NCBI GenBank assembly: GCA_003240775.1 | Contig: QFNI01000014.1 | Location: 11,381-75,380, forward strand | Direction: 5' to 3' | DNA: 64,000 nucleotides | Source: Mesorhizobium amorphae | Lineage (GTDB): Bacteria; Pseudomonadota; Alphaproteobacteria; Rhizobiales; Rhizobiaceae | Shown: one piece after another, positions 43,121 through 52,188 of the stretch | Position numbering within the stretch: position 1 is the first letter of the stretch | How the letters are laid out: every line of letters starts with the position of its first letter | Notes under the pieces: generated by a model | Database searches by the model: none | What the model was told of the DNA's origin: nothing | The model's input: the letters and a program-made list of their open reading frames with translations, nothing else | Position numbers and translations under genes: made by a program

Positions 43121-45012
43121 TGAACGCGCCTTTCGCAAACCCGACCGACGCCAAGGAACTCCTGCGCTTCATCACCTGCGGCTCCGTGGACGACGGCAAG
43201 TCGAGCCTGATCGGGCGGCTCCTCTATGACACAAAGCTGCTCTTCGCCGACCAGCTGGAAACGCTGGAGCGCGACTCGCGCAAGCAGGGTGCGGCGGGCG
43301 ACGGCATCGATTTCGCGCTGCTGGTCGACGGGCTCGAGGCCGAGCGCGAGCAGGGCATCACGATCGATGTCGCCTATCGCTTCTTTGCGACGCCCGCGCG
43401 CTCCTTCATCGTGGCCGACACGCCCGGACACGAGCAGTACACCCGCAACATGGCGACCGGCGCTTCCACGGCCGATCTCGCGGTGATCCTGATCGACGCG
43501 CGCAAGGGCGTGCTGACCCAGACGCGGCGGCATTCCTTTATCGCCTCGCTGCTCGGCATCAAGCATGTGGTGCTGGCCGTCAACAAGATCGACCTCGTGG
43601 GCTTCGACGAAGGCGTGTTCCGCGGGATCGTGGAGGATTACCTCAGCTTCGCCTCGGCGCTCGGCTTTCGGAGCGTCGTTCCGATCCCGCTCTCGGCGCG
43701 GTTCGGCGACAATGTCTCCGAGCGCAGCGAAAACACGCCCTGGTTCGAGGGCCCCACCCTGATCGAGCATCTCGAAGGGGTGGATGTCTCGGAGGGCGGC
43801 GAGGCGCGGCCCTTCCGCATGCCCGTGCAATGGGTCAACCGGCCCGACCTCGACTTCCGCGGCTTCGCCGGCACGATCGCGAGCGGCGGCGTCGCGGTGG
43901 GCGACACGGTCGCCGTCGCGGGATCGGGCCGCACGAGCCGGGTCAGGAACATCGTCACCTATGACGGGGATCGCGAGAATGCGGTGGCCGGCGAGGCGGT
44001 GACGCTGACGCTGGAAGACGAGGTGGACGTTTCGCGTGGCGATGTGCTCGCCGCGGCCGACGCGCGCCCGGAAGTGGCGGATGCCTTTGCGGCCCACCTG
44101 ATCTGGATGCACGACGTGCCGCTCGTGCCGGGGCGCGCCTATCTGCTCAAGCTCGGCACGCGCACGGTGCCCGCGAGCGTTTCGGCCATCCAGCACCTGA
44201 TCGACGTCAACAGCTTCGCCCAATTGCCCGCCGAGCGGCTGGAACTGAACGCGGTGGCCGTGGTGGATGTGGCGCTGGCCGAGCCCATCGCCTTCGAGGC
44301 CTATGCGCAGAACCGCATGGGCGGGGCGTTCATCCTGATCGACCGCCTGTCCAACCAGACGGTGGGCGCGGGCACCGTGCTCTTCGGGCTGCGCCGGGCG
44401 AGCAACGTGCACCGCCACGCGATGGATGTGACCAAGGCCACGCGCGCGGGGCTGAAGGGCCAGAAGCCAGCACTTCTCTGGTTCACCGGGCTCTCGGGGG
44501 CGGGCAAGTCCACCATCGCCAACTTGGTCGAGAAGCGGCTGGCGGCGCTTGGGCGCCACACCATGGTGCTCGACGGCGACAACCTGCGCCACGGGCTGAA
44601 CCGCGATCTCGGCTTCACCGACGCCGACCGGGTGGAGAACATTCGTCGCGCGGGCGAAAGCGGCAGGTTGCTGGTGGAGGCCGGGCTGATCGCCATCGCG
44701 TCGCTGATCTCGCCCTTCCGCGCCGACCGCGACGGCGTGAGAGCCCTGCTCGGCACCGGCGAGTTCATCGAGGTGCATGTACACGCGCCGCTGGAAGTGG
44801 CTGAGGCGCGCGACCCCAAGGGCCTCTACCGCAAGGCGCGGGCCGGCGAGATCGCGAACTTCACGGGCATCAGCAGCCCTTATGAAGCGCCTGAACATGC
44901 GGAGATCGTGCTCGACACGGGTGCCGCATCGGCCGAGGCCTGCGCGGAGCAGGTGATCGACTATCTCCGGCTGAAGGGCCATCTCGGCGAGCAGGGGGAC
45001 TGGACGATCTGA
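43120..45012 (+). CDS. cysNC: Bifunctional sulfate adenylyltransferase subunit 1 / APS kinase
   Basis: A 630-residue fusion. CysN GTPase (about residues 1-430): G1 GSVDDGKSSLIGRLL, DTPGHEQY and NKIDLVGF. CysC APS kinase (about 440-630): FTGLSGAGKSTIAN Walker A, DGDNLRHGLNRDLGF, and a C-terminal region with GLYRKARAGEI. Together with CysD it produces PAPS, the donor for sulfation or for sulfite formation. NodPQ-like fusions of this sort are common in rhizobia. No sulfotransferase is visible in the window. Confidence 0.95.
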   Translation: MNAPFANPTDAKELLRFITCGSVDDGKSSLIGRLLYDTKLLFADQLETLERDSRKQGAAGDGIDFALLVDGLEAEREQGITIDVAYRFFATPARSFIVADTPGHEQYTRNMATGASTADLAVILIDARKGVLTQTRRHSFIASLLGIKHVVLAVNKIDLVGFDEGVFRGIVEDYLSFASALGFRSVVPIPLSARFGDNVSERSENTPWFEGPTLIEHLEGVDVSEGGEARPFRMPVQWVNRPDLDFRGFAGTIASGGVAVGDTVAVAGSGRTSRVRNIVTYDGDRENAVAGEAVTLTLEDEVDVSRGDVLAAADARPEVADAFAAHLIWMHDVPLVPGRAYLLKLGTRTVPASVSAIQHLIDVNSFAQLPAERLELNAVAVVDVALAEPIAFEAYAQNRMGGAFILIDRLSNQTVGAGTVLFGLRRASNVHRHAMDVTKATRAGLKGQKPALLWFTGLSGAGKSTIANLVEKRLAALGRHTMVLDGDNLRHGLNRDLGFTDADRVENIRRAGESGRLLVEAGLIAIASLISPFRADRDGVRALLGTGEFIEVHVHAPLEVAEARDPKGLYRKARAGEIANFTGISSPYEAPEHAEIVLDTGAASAEACAEQVIDYLRLKGHLGEQGDWTI

Positions 45013-45104
45013 GCCTTGGCTGACACCCGAGCCCTGGCCCTCCATAAGACAGCGCGCGGGGCGTCGGAATGCTGTAGAGCGTGTCCGCCCACCGGATCGC
45101 CTCC

Positions 45105-46349
45105 ATGATCACCGACGCCCCTCCCGGCTCCCCCGAGCAGCGCTTCGCCGCCTTCCGGCACGGCGCCTTCCTGCGCTACTGGCTGTCGCGCTTCTTCGGC
45201 ACATTCGCCGCGCAGATCGTTTCCGTATCGGTGGGCTGGCAGATCTACGATCTCACGCGCAACCCGCTCGATCTCGGCTATGTCGGGCTCGTGCAGTTCG
45301 CGCCGGCGCTCCTGCTCGTGCTCGTCACCGGTTCTGTGGCCGACCGCTTCGGGCGGCGCCTCGTGATGGGACTGTCGATGGCGCTGGAAGCGGTGTGTGC
45401 GGCAGCCCTTCTCGCTTTCACTGTGCATGGGCTCGTCAGCCCGCTGCCCATCTTCGGCACGCTTCTCGTGATCGGCGTGGCGCGGGCGTTCTTTGGGCCG
45501 GCTTCCGCCTCGCTGGTGGCGAACCTCGTGCCTGCAGAGGATTTCGCAAACGCGGTCGCGTGGAATTCGTCGGCTTGGCAGACCGCGACCATCGTCGGGC
45601 CCGTTGCGGGCGGCCTGCTCTACGGGCTCGGCGCCGACTGGGCCTATGGCACAGCGACCGCGCTGATGCTGGTCGCGGCAGCGCTCGTCTTTTCGATCCC
45701 GCGCCCGCGCCAAGCCGTCACCAACGAGCCGGCGACGCTCGAATCGATGCTGGCGGGCTTCCGCTACATCTGGAAGGAGAAGATCGTGCTGGGCGCGGTC
45801 TCGCTCGATCTCTTCGCCGTGCTCTTGTCCGGCGCGGTGGCGCTGCTTCCGGTCTACGCGCGCGACATCCTACATCTCGGGCCGTGGGGGCTGGGGATGC
45901 TGCGGGCTGCGCCCGGCATCGGGGCCATCGCGGTTGCCGTCTGGCTGGCCGGCCATCCGTTGCGCGACCATGCGGGGCTGATCCTGCTCGTCTTCGTGGC
46001 GCTGTTCGGCATCGTGACGGTGGTGTTCGGGCTTTCGACCATCACCTGGCTGTCCATCGTGGCGCTCGGGCTGCTCGGGGCGACCGACATGGTGAGCGTC
46101 TACATCCGGGAAACGCTGATCCAGCTCTGGACGCCCGACCAGGTGCGCGGGCGGGTGAACGCGGTGAACATGGTGTTCGTCGGCGCGTCGAACGAGCTGG
46201 GTGAGTTCCGCGCGGGCACCATGGCGCATTTCATCGGGGTGGTGCCGGCGGTGGTGCTGGGCGGCGTGGGCGCGGTTGCGGTGGCCGGCATCTGGGCCGT
46301 GGCATTCCCCGCGTTGCGGCGGGTGAGGCGGCTGGATGGGAGGGTCTGA
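45105..46349 (+). CDS. MFS transporter (EntS-like, MFS_3)
   Basis: A 414-residue major facilitator with about 10-12 helices. The MFS motif A appears as GSVADRFGRRLVMG in the loop after helix 2, and the N terminus (FLRYWLSRFFGTFAAQIVSVSVGWQIYDLTR) matches the siderophore/drug-exporter MFS_3 group. ATG 45105 is preferred; a GTG at 45081 is in frame. Substrate cannot be predicted. No co-transcribed gene is obvious. Confidence 0.88.
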   Translation: MITDAPPGSPEQRFAAFRHGAFLRYWLSRFFGTFAAQIVSVSVGWQIYDLTRNPLDLGYVGLVQFAPALLLVLVTGSVADRFGRRLVMGLSMALEAVCAAALLAFTVHGLVSPLPIFGTLLVIGVARAFFGPASASLVANLVPAEDFANAVAWNSSAWQTATIVGPVAGGLLYGLGADWAYGTATALMLVAAALVFSIPRPRQAVTNEPATLESMLAGFRYIWKEKIVLGAVSLDLFAVLLSGAVALLPVYARDILHLGPWGLGMLRAAPGIGAIAVAVWLAGHPLRDHAGLILLVFVALFGIVTVVFGLSTITWLSIVALGLLGATDMVSVYIRETLIQLWTPDQVRGRVNAVNMVFVGASNELGEFRAGTMAHFIGVVPAVVLGGVGAVAVAGIWAVAFPALRRVRRLDGRV

Positions 46350-46740
46350 GGGCGCGCGCGTGCTTCGAGGTTCCCTGCGCGAGTGCCTGAGGTGCGGGAG
46401 GGAGGGCGCTGACAACCCGTGATTTGCCTGGTGCCGTTCCTTCCACGAACTGAGAAGCTGGCTTTCAAGGCGCGGTCGAACCCTCGGCAGACACATCGAT
46501 GCCCTCCCTCTCTCTCCTCAAGGGAGGATACAGGGTGGGGGTTGTGGGTGCAGAGCCTGGTTCGACGTCACCCCCACCCCTTACCCCTCCCCTCAAGGGG
46601 GAGGGGGAACGGAGAAGTTCGTGTCATCGTGGAGGTCCAGGTGGGGCTTCGGGTCAGTCTCGGGAAAGCGTACCCCACCTCACTTGTTGCCACCCCCTCC
46701 CCCCATCGGGCAGACTGTTCGGCTGAAACGGGAGGCAACC
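46350..46740. other. Intergenic region carrying a palindromic repeat
   Basis: 391 bases between the MFS gene and the secreted hydrolase. It holds a GC-rich palindromic repeat (46516-46605, listed separately) and a pyrimidine/purine-rich segment; otherwise nothing recognised. A good ribosome site GGGAGG lies at about 46730-46736, just before the next ATG. Confidence 0.6.
46516..46605. repeat. Intergenic palindromic repeat
   Basis: Two long arms form an imperfect inverted repeat: left 46516-46542 (CCTCAAGGGAGG, then CAGGGTGGGGGT) and right 46570-46598 (ACCCCCACCCCTTACCCC, then CCCCTCAAGG), separated by about 27 bases. Each arm also contains its own small CCTCAAGG-type palindrome. Elements rich in CCCCCACCCC and CTCAAGGGGAGGGG are scattered between genes in many Hyphomicrobiales genomes (recollection). 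No second copy was noticed in this window. Confidence 0.65.
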
Positions 46741-47952
46741 ATGCTCATTCATCGCCACGCCTGTCTCGCGCTTGCGCTCACTGCATTTCCCGCGCTCGCG
46801 CAGGATGCGCCATATCCGCACGCGGCTGAGACGATCGGCACCGTCGAGCAGGTCTATGACGGAGCGCTGCTGCCCGACGAGGCGGTTGCGACCTATCGCA
46901 ACATCGACCGGCTGTTCCCGACCCGCACGATCAAGGCCGGGCCGACGCCGTCCAAACTGCCGATGGCCGAGAAGCCGCTCGGGCCTGTCTCCTTCAAGGT
47001 GGAGGACAAGTCCTACGACCTCTTCGACGTGATGGCGCTCGACAGCTTCACGGGCCTGCTCGTGTTGAAGGACGGCAAGGTCGCCTTCGAGACCTACCAG
47101 CGCGGCAACACGCCGGAAACGCGGTGGATGTCGATGTCGGTCGCGAAATCGATCACGTCGACGCTTGTCGGCATCGCGCTCAAGGAAGGGCGCATCAAGA
47201 GCATCGACGACAACGTGGCGACCTATGTGCCAGCCTTGAAGGGCTCAGCTTACGACGGCGTGAGCGTCAAGGACGTGCTGATGATGGCGTCGGGCGTGCG
47301 CTGGAACGAGACCTACACCGACCCGCAATCCGACCGCCGCGCGCTGCTTCGCGCGCAGATCGCGCAGGAGCCGGGCTCGGCCATGAAGCTGATGGCGGGC
47401 CTGCCGCGCGCGGCCGAGCCAGGCACCGTCAACAACTACTCGACCGGCGAGACCCAGGTGCTGGGCGAGATCCTGCGCGGGGCGGTGGGCGTGCCGCTCG
47501 CCGACTATCTTTCAGAGAAGATCTGGTTGCCGGCCGGGATGGAGCACGACGCCAAATGGTGGCTCGATTCACCCGATGGCACGGAGATCGGCGGCAGCGG
47601 CATCGCCGCCACCCTGCGCGACTACGGCCGCTTCGGGCTGTTCTTCCTCGACCAGGCCAAGGTGAACGGCGTCTCGACGCTGCCGGACAACTGGACAACC
47701 CAAGCCACCTTGCCGACCAAGCTCAAGAACGGCGAGACGCTCGACTACGGCTACATGTGGTGGACGGGCTGGACGGAGCCTGCGGTGGCGGACGGTGCCT
47801 ATCTCGCGATCGGCATCCAGGGGCAGAACATCTACATCAACCCCAAGCGCAACGTGGTGATCGTGAGCTTCGGCGCGCAGCCCAAGCCGACGGGGCAGGA
47901 GCCCGTCGATCCGCTGGTCTTCTTCGATGCGGTGGCTGCCGCGCTGGATTGA
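46741..47952 (+). CDS. Secreted serine hydrolase, beta-lactamase/6-aminohexanoate-dimer-hydrolase fold
   Basis: A 403-residue protein with a Sec signal peptide (cleavage likely after AFPALA, about residue 20) and a class C beta-lactamase-like domain: SVAKS (SxxK nucleophile near residue 133), NNYSTGE (YxN-like position), and GIQGQN where KTG would be in true beta-lactamases. It is more likely an esterase or amide hydrolase than a resistance enzyme. ATG 46741 chosen for its GGGAGG ribosome site and signal peptide. Confidence 0.87.
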   Translation: MLIHRHACLALALTAFPALAQDAPYPHAAETIGTVEQVYDGALLPDEAVATYRNIDRLFPTRTIKAGPTPSKLPMAEKPLGPVSFKVEDKSYDLFDVMALDSFTGLLVLKDGKVAFETYQRGNTPETRWMSMSVAKSITSTLVGIALKEGRIKSIDDNVATYVPALKGSAYDGVSVKDVLMMASGVRWNETYTDPQSDRRALLRAQIAQEPGSAMKLMAGLPRAAEPGTVNNYSTGETQVLGEILRGAVGVPLADYLSEKIWLPAGMEHDAKWWLDSPDGTEIGGSGIAATLRDYGRFGLFFLDQAKVNGVSTLPDNWTTQATLPTKLKNGETLDYGYMWWTGWTEPAVADGAYLAIGIQGQNIYINPKRNVVIVSFGAQPKPTGQEPVDPLVFFDAVAAALD

Positions 47953-47957
47953 GCGTT

Positions 47958-47980
47958 GCGCGGGCGTCAGTCGCCCGCGC
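47958..47980. terminator. GC-rich hairpin between convergent genes
   Basis: Perfect 9-base stem GCGCGGGCG / CGCCCGCGC with a 5-base loop TCAGT that contains the stop codon of the convergent terB gene. No U-tract follows on either strand, so it may stabilise mRNA ends rather than act as an intrinsic terminator. Confidence 0.45.
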
Positions 47981-48443
47981 GTGAGCCCTCGGCGCGCTTT
48001 TGCGCGGCGCGGCTCTTCATCAGCATGCGGTCCCGCCCGTCGACGCCCAGCAGATCGGCCACACGCCAGAGCGTGTGGTCCTCGGTCTCGTGCAGCATTC
48101 CATCGGCGAAGGCGACCCGCCAGAGCAGGCCGACGAACTCGGCGCGCTGCTTCTCGTCCCAGCGGCGGATCAGCACCGAAGTGAAACTGTAGAGGTCGAC
48201 CGCCTCCGCTTCCGCCGCTTCGCCCGCGGAGAGAAGGGCATCGAGGCCCGCGCCGTCGAGTTCATAGGCCTCGGCGAGAGCCGCACGAAGCTGCTCGCGC
48301 TCGGCGGGATCGCGCACGCCGTCCGCATCCATCACCTGGAAGAGAAGGGCGGCCGCCGCCACGCGCGTGTCGTCCTGGCGGCGCACGCGCGGGTGCTCGT
48401 CGGCGGCGAGCGAGGCGAAGAAGGCGCGAAGCTGGTCGAACAT
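47967..48443 (-). CDS. TerB-family protein
   Basis: A 158-residue helical protein of the TerB (tellurite resistance) family: VAAAALLFQVMDADGVRDP and LWRVAFADGMLHETED contain the paired acidic metal-site residues seen in TerB-like proteins. It lies 9 bases after the HemY-like gene and closes the hem-Mic60 run. In alphaproteobacteria such genes are often attached to this locus without any tellurite operon. Function unknown. Confidence 0.87.
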   Translation of the reverse strand: MFDQLRAFFASLAADEHPRVRRQDDTRVAAAALLFQVMDADGVRDPAEREQLRAALAEAYELDGAGLDALLSAGEAAEAEAVDLYSFTSVLIRRWDEKQRAEFVGLLWRVAFADGMLHETEDHTLWRVADLLGVDGRDRMLMKSRAAQKRAEGSRAGD

Positions 48444-48452
48444 GGTTCGGTC

Positions 48453-49970
48453 TCAGAACAGGCGGAAGCGGGTGGTCTCGGTTTCGCGGGCGGCCTCCAC
48501 CACGGGGTCGTCATGCGCGCCGGGATCGTCGGGACGCGGGCGCTCGTCGAGCGGCTTGGCAGCCGGCCTGTCGGGCAGCGCGGTCCCGTCCGGCGGCAGG
48601 ATCTCCGTGCGTTCGGCGGGCACGGAAACGGGCGGCAGCGCGGGCAACGCGTCTTCCGCCTCGATCTCCACCGCCTGCGCCATGCGCTCCACTGGAACGC
48701 GCCACTCGAATGCGTCGAGACGGCCGGAAACGGGCGAAGCGGGCGCCCAGTGCTCGGAGGCGAAGCCATCCGCCACCCAGGCGGGGTCGCGCGGGGCGCG
48801 GAGGGCCTTGGCGAGATACTGCCGGATGCGGCCCTCGTCCCCGCCCGAGGCTTCCTCGATATCGGCGAGCAGCTGGTAGGTGCCTTCGCGTGGCTGCATG
48901 CGCAGGGCGGACTCGGCTGCGCGGCGTGCCTCGTCGAACTCGTGGGCGGCGAGTGCAGCGCGTGCGACCGCGAGCGAGGACTCGGCGTTGTTCTGCTTGA
49001 TGCCTTGCAGCTTGCGCGCCCGCGTCAGGCGGTCGTGCGTGGAATCGCCATGGCGGGCATGCACATAGAGTTCGGCAATCTGCGGGTGCGCGTCGAGCTT
49101 CCACACGCCTTCCAAGACCTTGGCGCCCTTGCGGGTGTCGTCGAGACGGAAGAGCGCGCGGCCGGCGGCAAGCGCTGCCGGCACGAAATCGGGTCGGATG
49201 CGCAGCGCTTCCATCGCGGCCGTCTTGGCCCCCGACGGGTCGATGTCGAGGATCGACTGCGACTTGGCGGTGAGCAGCACCGCGCGCTCATGCGCCACGC
49301 GCTGGCGCTCGGCATCGCGCGAGGGCTTGCGCGCGTCGAGCAGGCGCAGCGCGCCGTCCCAGTCACCGGCCTCGGTTTTTTCCTCGAGCGTGGATTCGGA
49401 CGCCCAGTGGAGCTGGGGTGCGAGCTCGCTGGCGCGACCGGCATAGTGGCGGGCGGCGGCGCGGTCGCCCAGGCGCTCGGCTTCGAGGTAGAGGCCACGC
49501 AGGCCGAGCAGGCGCGTCTCGCCGCCTTCCAGCATGTTCTCGAACTTCTGGCGCGCGCCCGCGTGGTCGCCTTCCAACAGCGATGCCTGCGCTTCCAGGA
49601 GCTGGATCAGCGGCTCCTGGTCGGCGCGGATGAGCTTGACGGCCTGGGCGTTCATCTTGCGCGCGAGGCCCGCATCGCCGGCGCCCGCCGCGATCATGCC
49701 GGTGGACAGCGCCTGATAGCCGCGGTCGCGCTTGCGGGCGCGGAAATAGCGCTGCACCCGGTGGGGCGAGCGCAGGATGCCCTTGACCAGCCACCACACG
49801 ATCATGACGGCGGCGATGGTGGCGACCGCAGCGGAAACGGCGACCAGCAGCGTCAGCTCGTAGCGGTAGCCGTCGAAGGTGACGACCATCTCGCCCGGAC
49901 GGTCGGCAAGCCAAGCGAGGCCCAGGCCGACAAGGAAGACAACGAGAAGAAAGAAGAGAATCCTGAGCAT
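48453..49970 (-). CDS. hemY: HemY-like membrane protein with TPR-type repeats
   Basis: A 505-residue protein with two N-terminal membrane helices (FFLLVVFLVGLGLAWLA and the AAVATIAAVMIVWWLV segment) and a periplasmic helical-repeat region, ending in a proline/aspartate-rich disordered tail. This is the proteobacterial HemY_N type, distinct from the Gram-positive protoporphyrinogen oxidase also called HemY. It is thought to act in heme biosynthesis or its organisation. Start ATG 49970 overlaps the Mic60-like stop (ATGA). Confidence 0.88.
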   Translation of the reverse strand: MLRILFFLLVVFLVGLGLAWLADRPGEMVVTFDGYRYELTLLVAVSAAVATIAAVMIVWWLVKGILRSPHRVQRYFRARKRDRGYQALSTGMIAAGAGDAGLARKMNAQAVKLIRADQEPLIQLLEAQASLLEGDHAGARQKFENMLEGGETRLLGLRGLYLEAERLGDRAAARHYAGRASELAPQLHWASESTLEEKTEAGDWDGALRLLDARKPSRDAERQRVAHERAVLLTAKSQSILDIDPSGAKTAAMEALRIRPDFVPAALAAGRALFRLDDTRKGAKVLEGVWKLDAHPQIAELYVHARHGDSTHDRLTRARKLQGIKQNNAESSLAVARAALAAHEFDEARRAAESALRMQPREGTYQLLADIEEASGGDEGRIRQYLAKALRAPRDPAWVADGFASEHWAPASPVSGRLDAFEWRVPVERMAQAVEIEAEDALPALPPVSVPAERTEILPPDGTALPDRPAAKPLDERPRPDDPGAHDDPVVEAARETETTRFRLF

Positions 49971-51394
49971 CAGGCAGCCTGCATGGCTTGGGCGATGGCG
50001 TCGTCGACCTGGCCGTCAACCGCGATGCGGGCGCGGAGAAGGTCGGCAAAGGGCTGGCCGGCAACCTTGGCCGTCTCGGGAAGCGTGTCGAACTCGGCGA
50101 GCGCGCGAGGGAAGTCGCCCGCGTTCACGGCCACCTCCATGCGCGCCACCACCGCATCCGTGCCGGTGCCCGTGACGTCGCCCACCGGACGCACGGAAAC
50201 GAGACCGCGTACGCCGCTCCAGAACTGCTGCATGGTCGAGGCGCCCTCGCCGGCTGCGGTCTCCGTTGCCAGGATGGCCTGGGCCGTGTCGTTCCAGCGC
50301 TCCTGGATCTGGCCGCGCGTCAGCACGCCGGCGCTTGCGAACTGGTCGAGCGGCTCGGTGCCGGAAAGTGCGGGTGCGAGCGCGCGCAGCGTTTCGAGTT
50401 CGGCGCGGAAGGGCGCGCCGCGCTCGGCTGCGGCCTTCAGCGCGGAGGATGCGATGGCGAGCGCCACCTTGGGCTGTTGCCCGAGCGCTTCCACACGGCC
50501 GGAAAGGTCGGCGATGGTTGTGTCGATCGTCGCCAGCCGTTCGGTCGTGCTCGTGCCCGACTGGGCGTTTTGCTGCACCAGCGCCTCAGTCGCAGCCACA
50601 CGGTTGGCGAGCGCTTCGAGCGCTTCGGCGGGCGCCGCCTCTGGCGCTTGCTGGGAGCGCGTCTCAAGGGCTGCGATGCGGCTTTCGACCGCTGCCGGAA
50701 TGTCCGAGCCTTGGTTGCGCAGCGCTGTCACCTCATCTTGCAGCGTGTTCACCGAGGCTGACAGGTCGGGGGTGGCTTCCGAGCGGATGGCTGCGATCTC
50801 CGAGCGGAGCGAGGCAAGCTCGGTCTGCAGCGCCGCCGTGTCGTTGCGGCCAGCACCCGGCCAAATGCCGGCGGCCTGAAGCGCTGCCACGAGCGCGAGC
50901 GCGGCGATGCCGCCGATGAGGCCGGCGCCCAGCAGCCCGCCGATGCCGCTGCGCGTGGGCTCAGGCGGAGGCAGGGGTGTCGAGCGCACGACTTCCGGGG
51001 GCGGAGGGGGTGGCGGAGGCGGTTCGCGTCTGGAAAGGTCGGCCGGGGGCAACGGGTTGTCGGGAGAGCGCGGGCGTTCGGAGGCGGGCACCGGCTTCTC
51101 GACGGGCTTTGCGTCGTCCTTCGGCTTTGTCTCCGCCGGCAACGCGGAAATCGTCTCGGGCTTGGCCGGAAGATCGGCGGGCTTTTCGTCCACGGGGTCG
51201 AGCAAGCTCGGCGGGGGCTTGGCCGCGAAGGGAGGCGGGGTCGCTTCCTCCGGCTTGTCGGCCACCGTCTCGTCGGGCTTGGGCTGGTCGGGCAACGAAG
51301 CGCCTGCAGGCGGCAGGCTGGATGGAGCGGCGTCGGATGGCGCCTGATCCTCGTTCTTCGTGCCGCCCTGCCGCGTCCGTGGCGTCTTGACCAT
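49970..51394 (-). CDS. Mitofilin/Mic60-like inner-membrane protein
   Basis: 474 residues: proline-, lysine- and glutamate-rich disordered N terminus (about 1-145, with a run of nine prolines), one membrane helix (GGLLGAGLIGGIAALALVAAL), a long coiled coil (about 180-310), and a C-terminal mitofilin-like region (about 320-474). Alphaproteobacterial Mic60 homologues are known to sit beside hemD/hemY and to shape intracytoplasmic membranes. Coiled coil, single helix and position all match. Confidence 0.85.
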   Translation of the reverse strand: MVKTPRTRQGGTKNEDQAPSDAAPSSLPPAGASLPDQPKPDETVADKPEEATPPPFAAKPPPSLLDPVDEKPADLPAKPETISALPAETKPKDDAKPVEKPVPASERPRSPDNPLPPADLSRREPPPPPPPPPEVVRSTPLPPPEPTRSGIGGLLGAGLIGGIAALALVAALQAAGIWPGAGRNDTAALQTELASLRSEIAAIRSEATPDLSASVNTLQDEVTALRNQGSDIPAAVESRIAALETRSQQAPEAAPAEALEALANRVAATEALVQQNAQSGTSTTERLATIDTTIADLSGRVEALGQQPKVALAIASSALKAAAERGAPFRAELETLRALAPALSGTEPLDQFASAGVLTRGQIQERWNDTAQAILATETAAGEGASTMQQFWSGVRGLVSVRPVGDVTGTGTDAVVARMEVAVNAGDFPRALAEFDTLPETAKVAGQPFADLLRARIAVDGQVDDAIAQAMQAA

Positions 51395-51450
51395 CCCTCA
51401 ACTCCTTGCCGGCGAAGCGTTTGCGTGGGCCTTGAGTGCCGAAGGCACCC

Positions 51451-52188
51451 CTAGCATGTTTGCCCGCGCGGAAAAGAGGCGGCCGTGTCCCCGTTCGCCG
51501 CCCAGGCTGCCAACAACGCAAGAAGCGCCTCTTCGTTCGGTTCGGACGGCGCAAACCGTGTCGCAGCCCTCGATGCAGCGGCGATGCGGGGAGAAAGCGC
51601 GAAGGCCACGGCCTCTCTCAGGCAGGGATCGCCGCTGACGGCGGCAAAGGTTTCCGCGGCAAGCACGGAGTAGAGGAGCACCGCCGCGACTGGAGCGTGT
51701 TCGAGGTACTCGCCGATCGATTCCGCGGATGGGACGATGGCGTGGGTGTCGTAGGTTTCGATGGCCTGGACGGCCACGCCGAACAGCGCGAGGCTGTCTT
51801 CGAATTCGGGCCGGCGGACACGGCCGCAGAGATAAAGCACGGCGCCTCGGCTCTCCGCCAGGCTTGCCGCAAGCCCTCCCGCCGTGCCCGGCCCCGGCAA
51901 GACGGTCGAAAACCCCGCATTTGCTGCGGCTTCGGCCGTGCGGCCGCCGACGGCATGGATCGGCTTATCCCGAAGTGCTGCAAGAAGTGCCGGCGCGGCA
52001 TGGCGGAGTGCGTTGGCGCTGGTCACGGCGACCCGCTCTGCCTGCTTCCAGCCTTCGGGCAAGGCGGCCTCGATCTGCGCGGTTTCCGTCAGCGGCAGGA
52101 AGACGGGTGAGATGCCCAGACTTGCGAGACGCGCGCCCGTGCGCCGCCCTTGGCTGTCGCCCCGCGTCACCAGGACGCGGAGACTCAT
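51451..52188 (-). CDS. hemD: Uroporphyrinogen-III synthase
   Basis: A 245-residue HemD closing hydroxymethylbilane to uroporphyrinogen III. Weakly conserved family, but VLVTRGDSQGRRTGARL at the start, VTSANALRHAAP, AVGGRTAEAAANAG and LYLCGRVRRPEFE fit, and it lies directly after hemC with a 4-base overlap. It ends 56 bases before the Mic60-like gene. Confidence 0.88.
   Translation of the reverse strand: MSLRVLVTRGDSQGRRTGARLASLGISPVFLPLTETAQIEAALPEGWKQAERVAVTSANALRHAAPALLAALRDKPIHAVGGRTAEAAANAGFSTVLPGPGTAGGLAASLAESRGAVLYLCGRVRRPEFEDSLALFGVAVQAIETYDTHAIVPSAESIGEYLEHAPVAAVLLYSVLAAETFAAVSGDPCLREAVAFALSPRIAAASRAATRFAPSEPNEEALLALLAAWAANGDTAASFPRGQTC

Noticed and set aside
41147..43138. Minus-strand open frame antisense to cysQ and cysD
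   Set aside because: Both plus-strand genes are certain; the antisense product is histidine/arginine-rich without structure.
43111..45045. Minus-strand open frame antisense to cysNC
   Set aside because: Mirrors codon bias of cysNC; no recognisable domain.
46741..47952. Reading the serine hydrolase as a beta-lactamase resistance gene
   Set aside because: The SxxK motif is present but the KTG box is absent (GQG instead). The overall pattern fits esterase/amide hydrolases.
47967..48443. Tellurite-resistance operon
   Set aside because: Only a lone TerB-domain gene attached to the heme run; no other ter genes are present.
48000..50879. Plus-strand 959-codon frame over the TerB, HemY-like and Mic60-like genes
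   Set aside because: Shadow of three well-supported minus-strand genes, alanine- and arginine-rich and lacking motifs.
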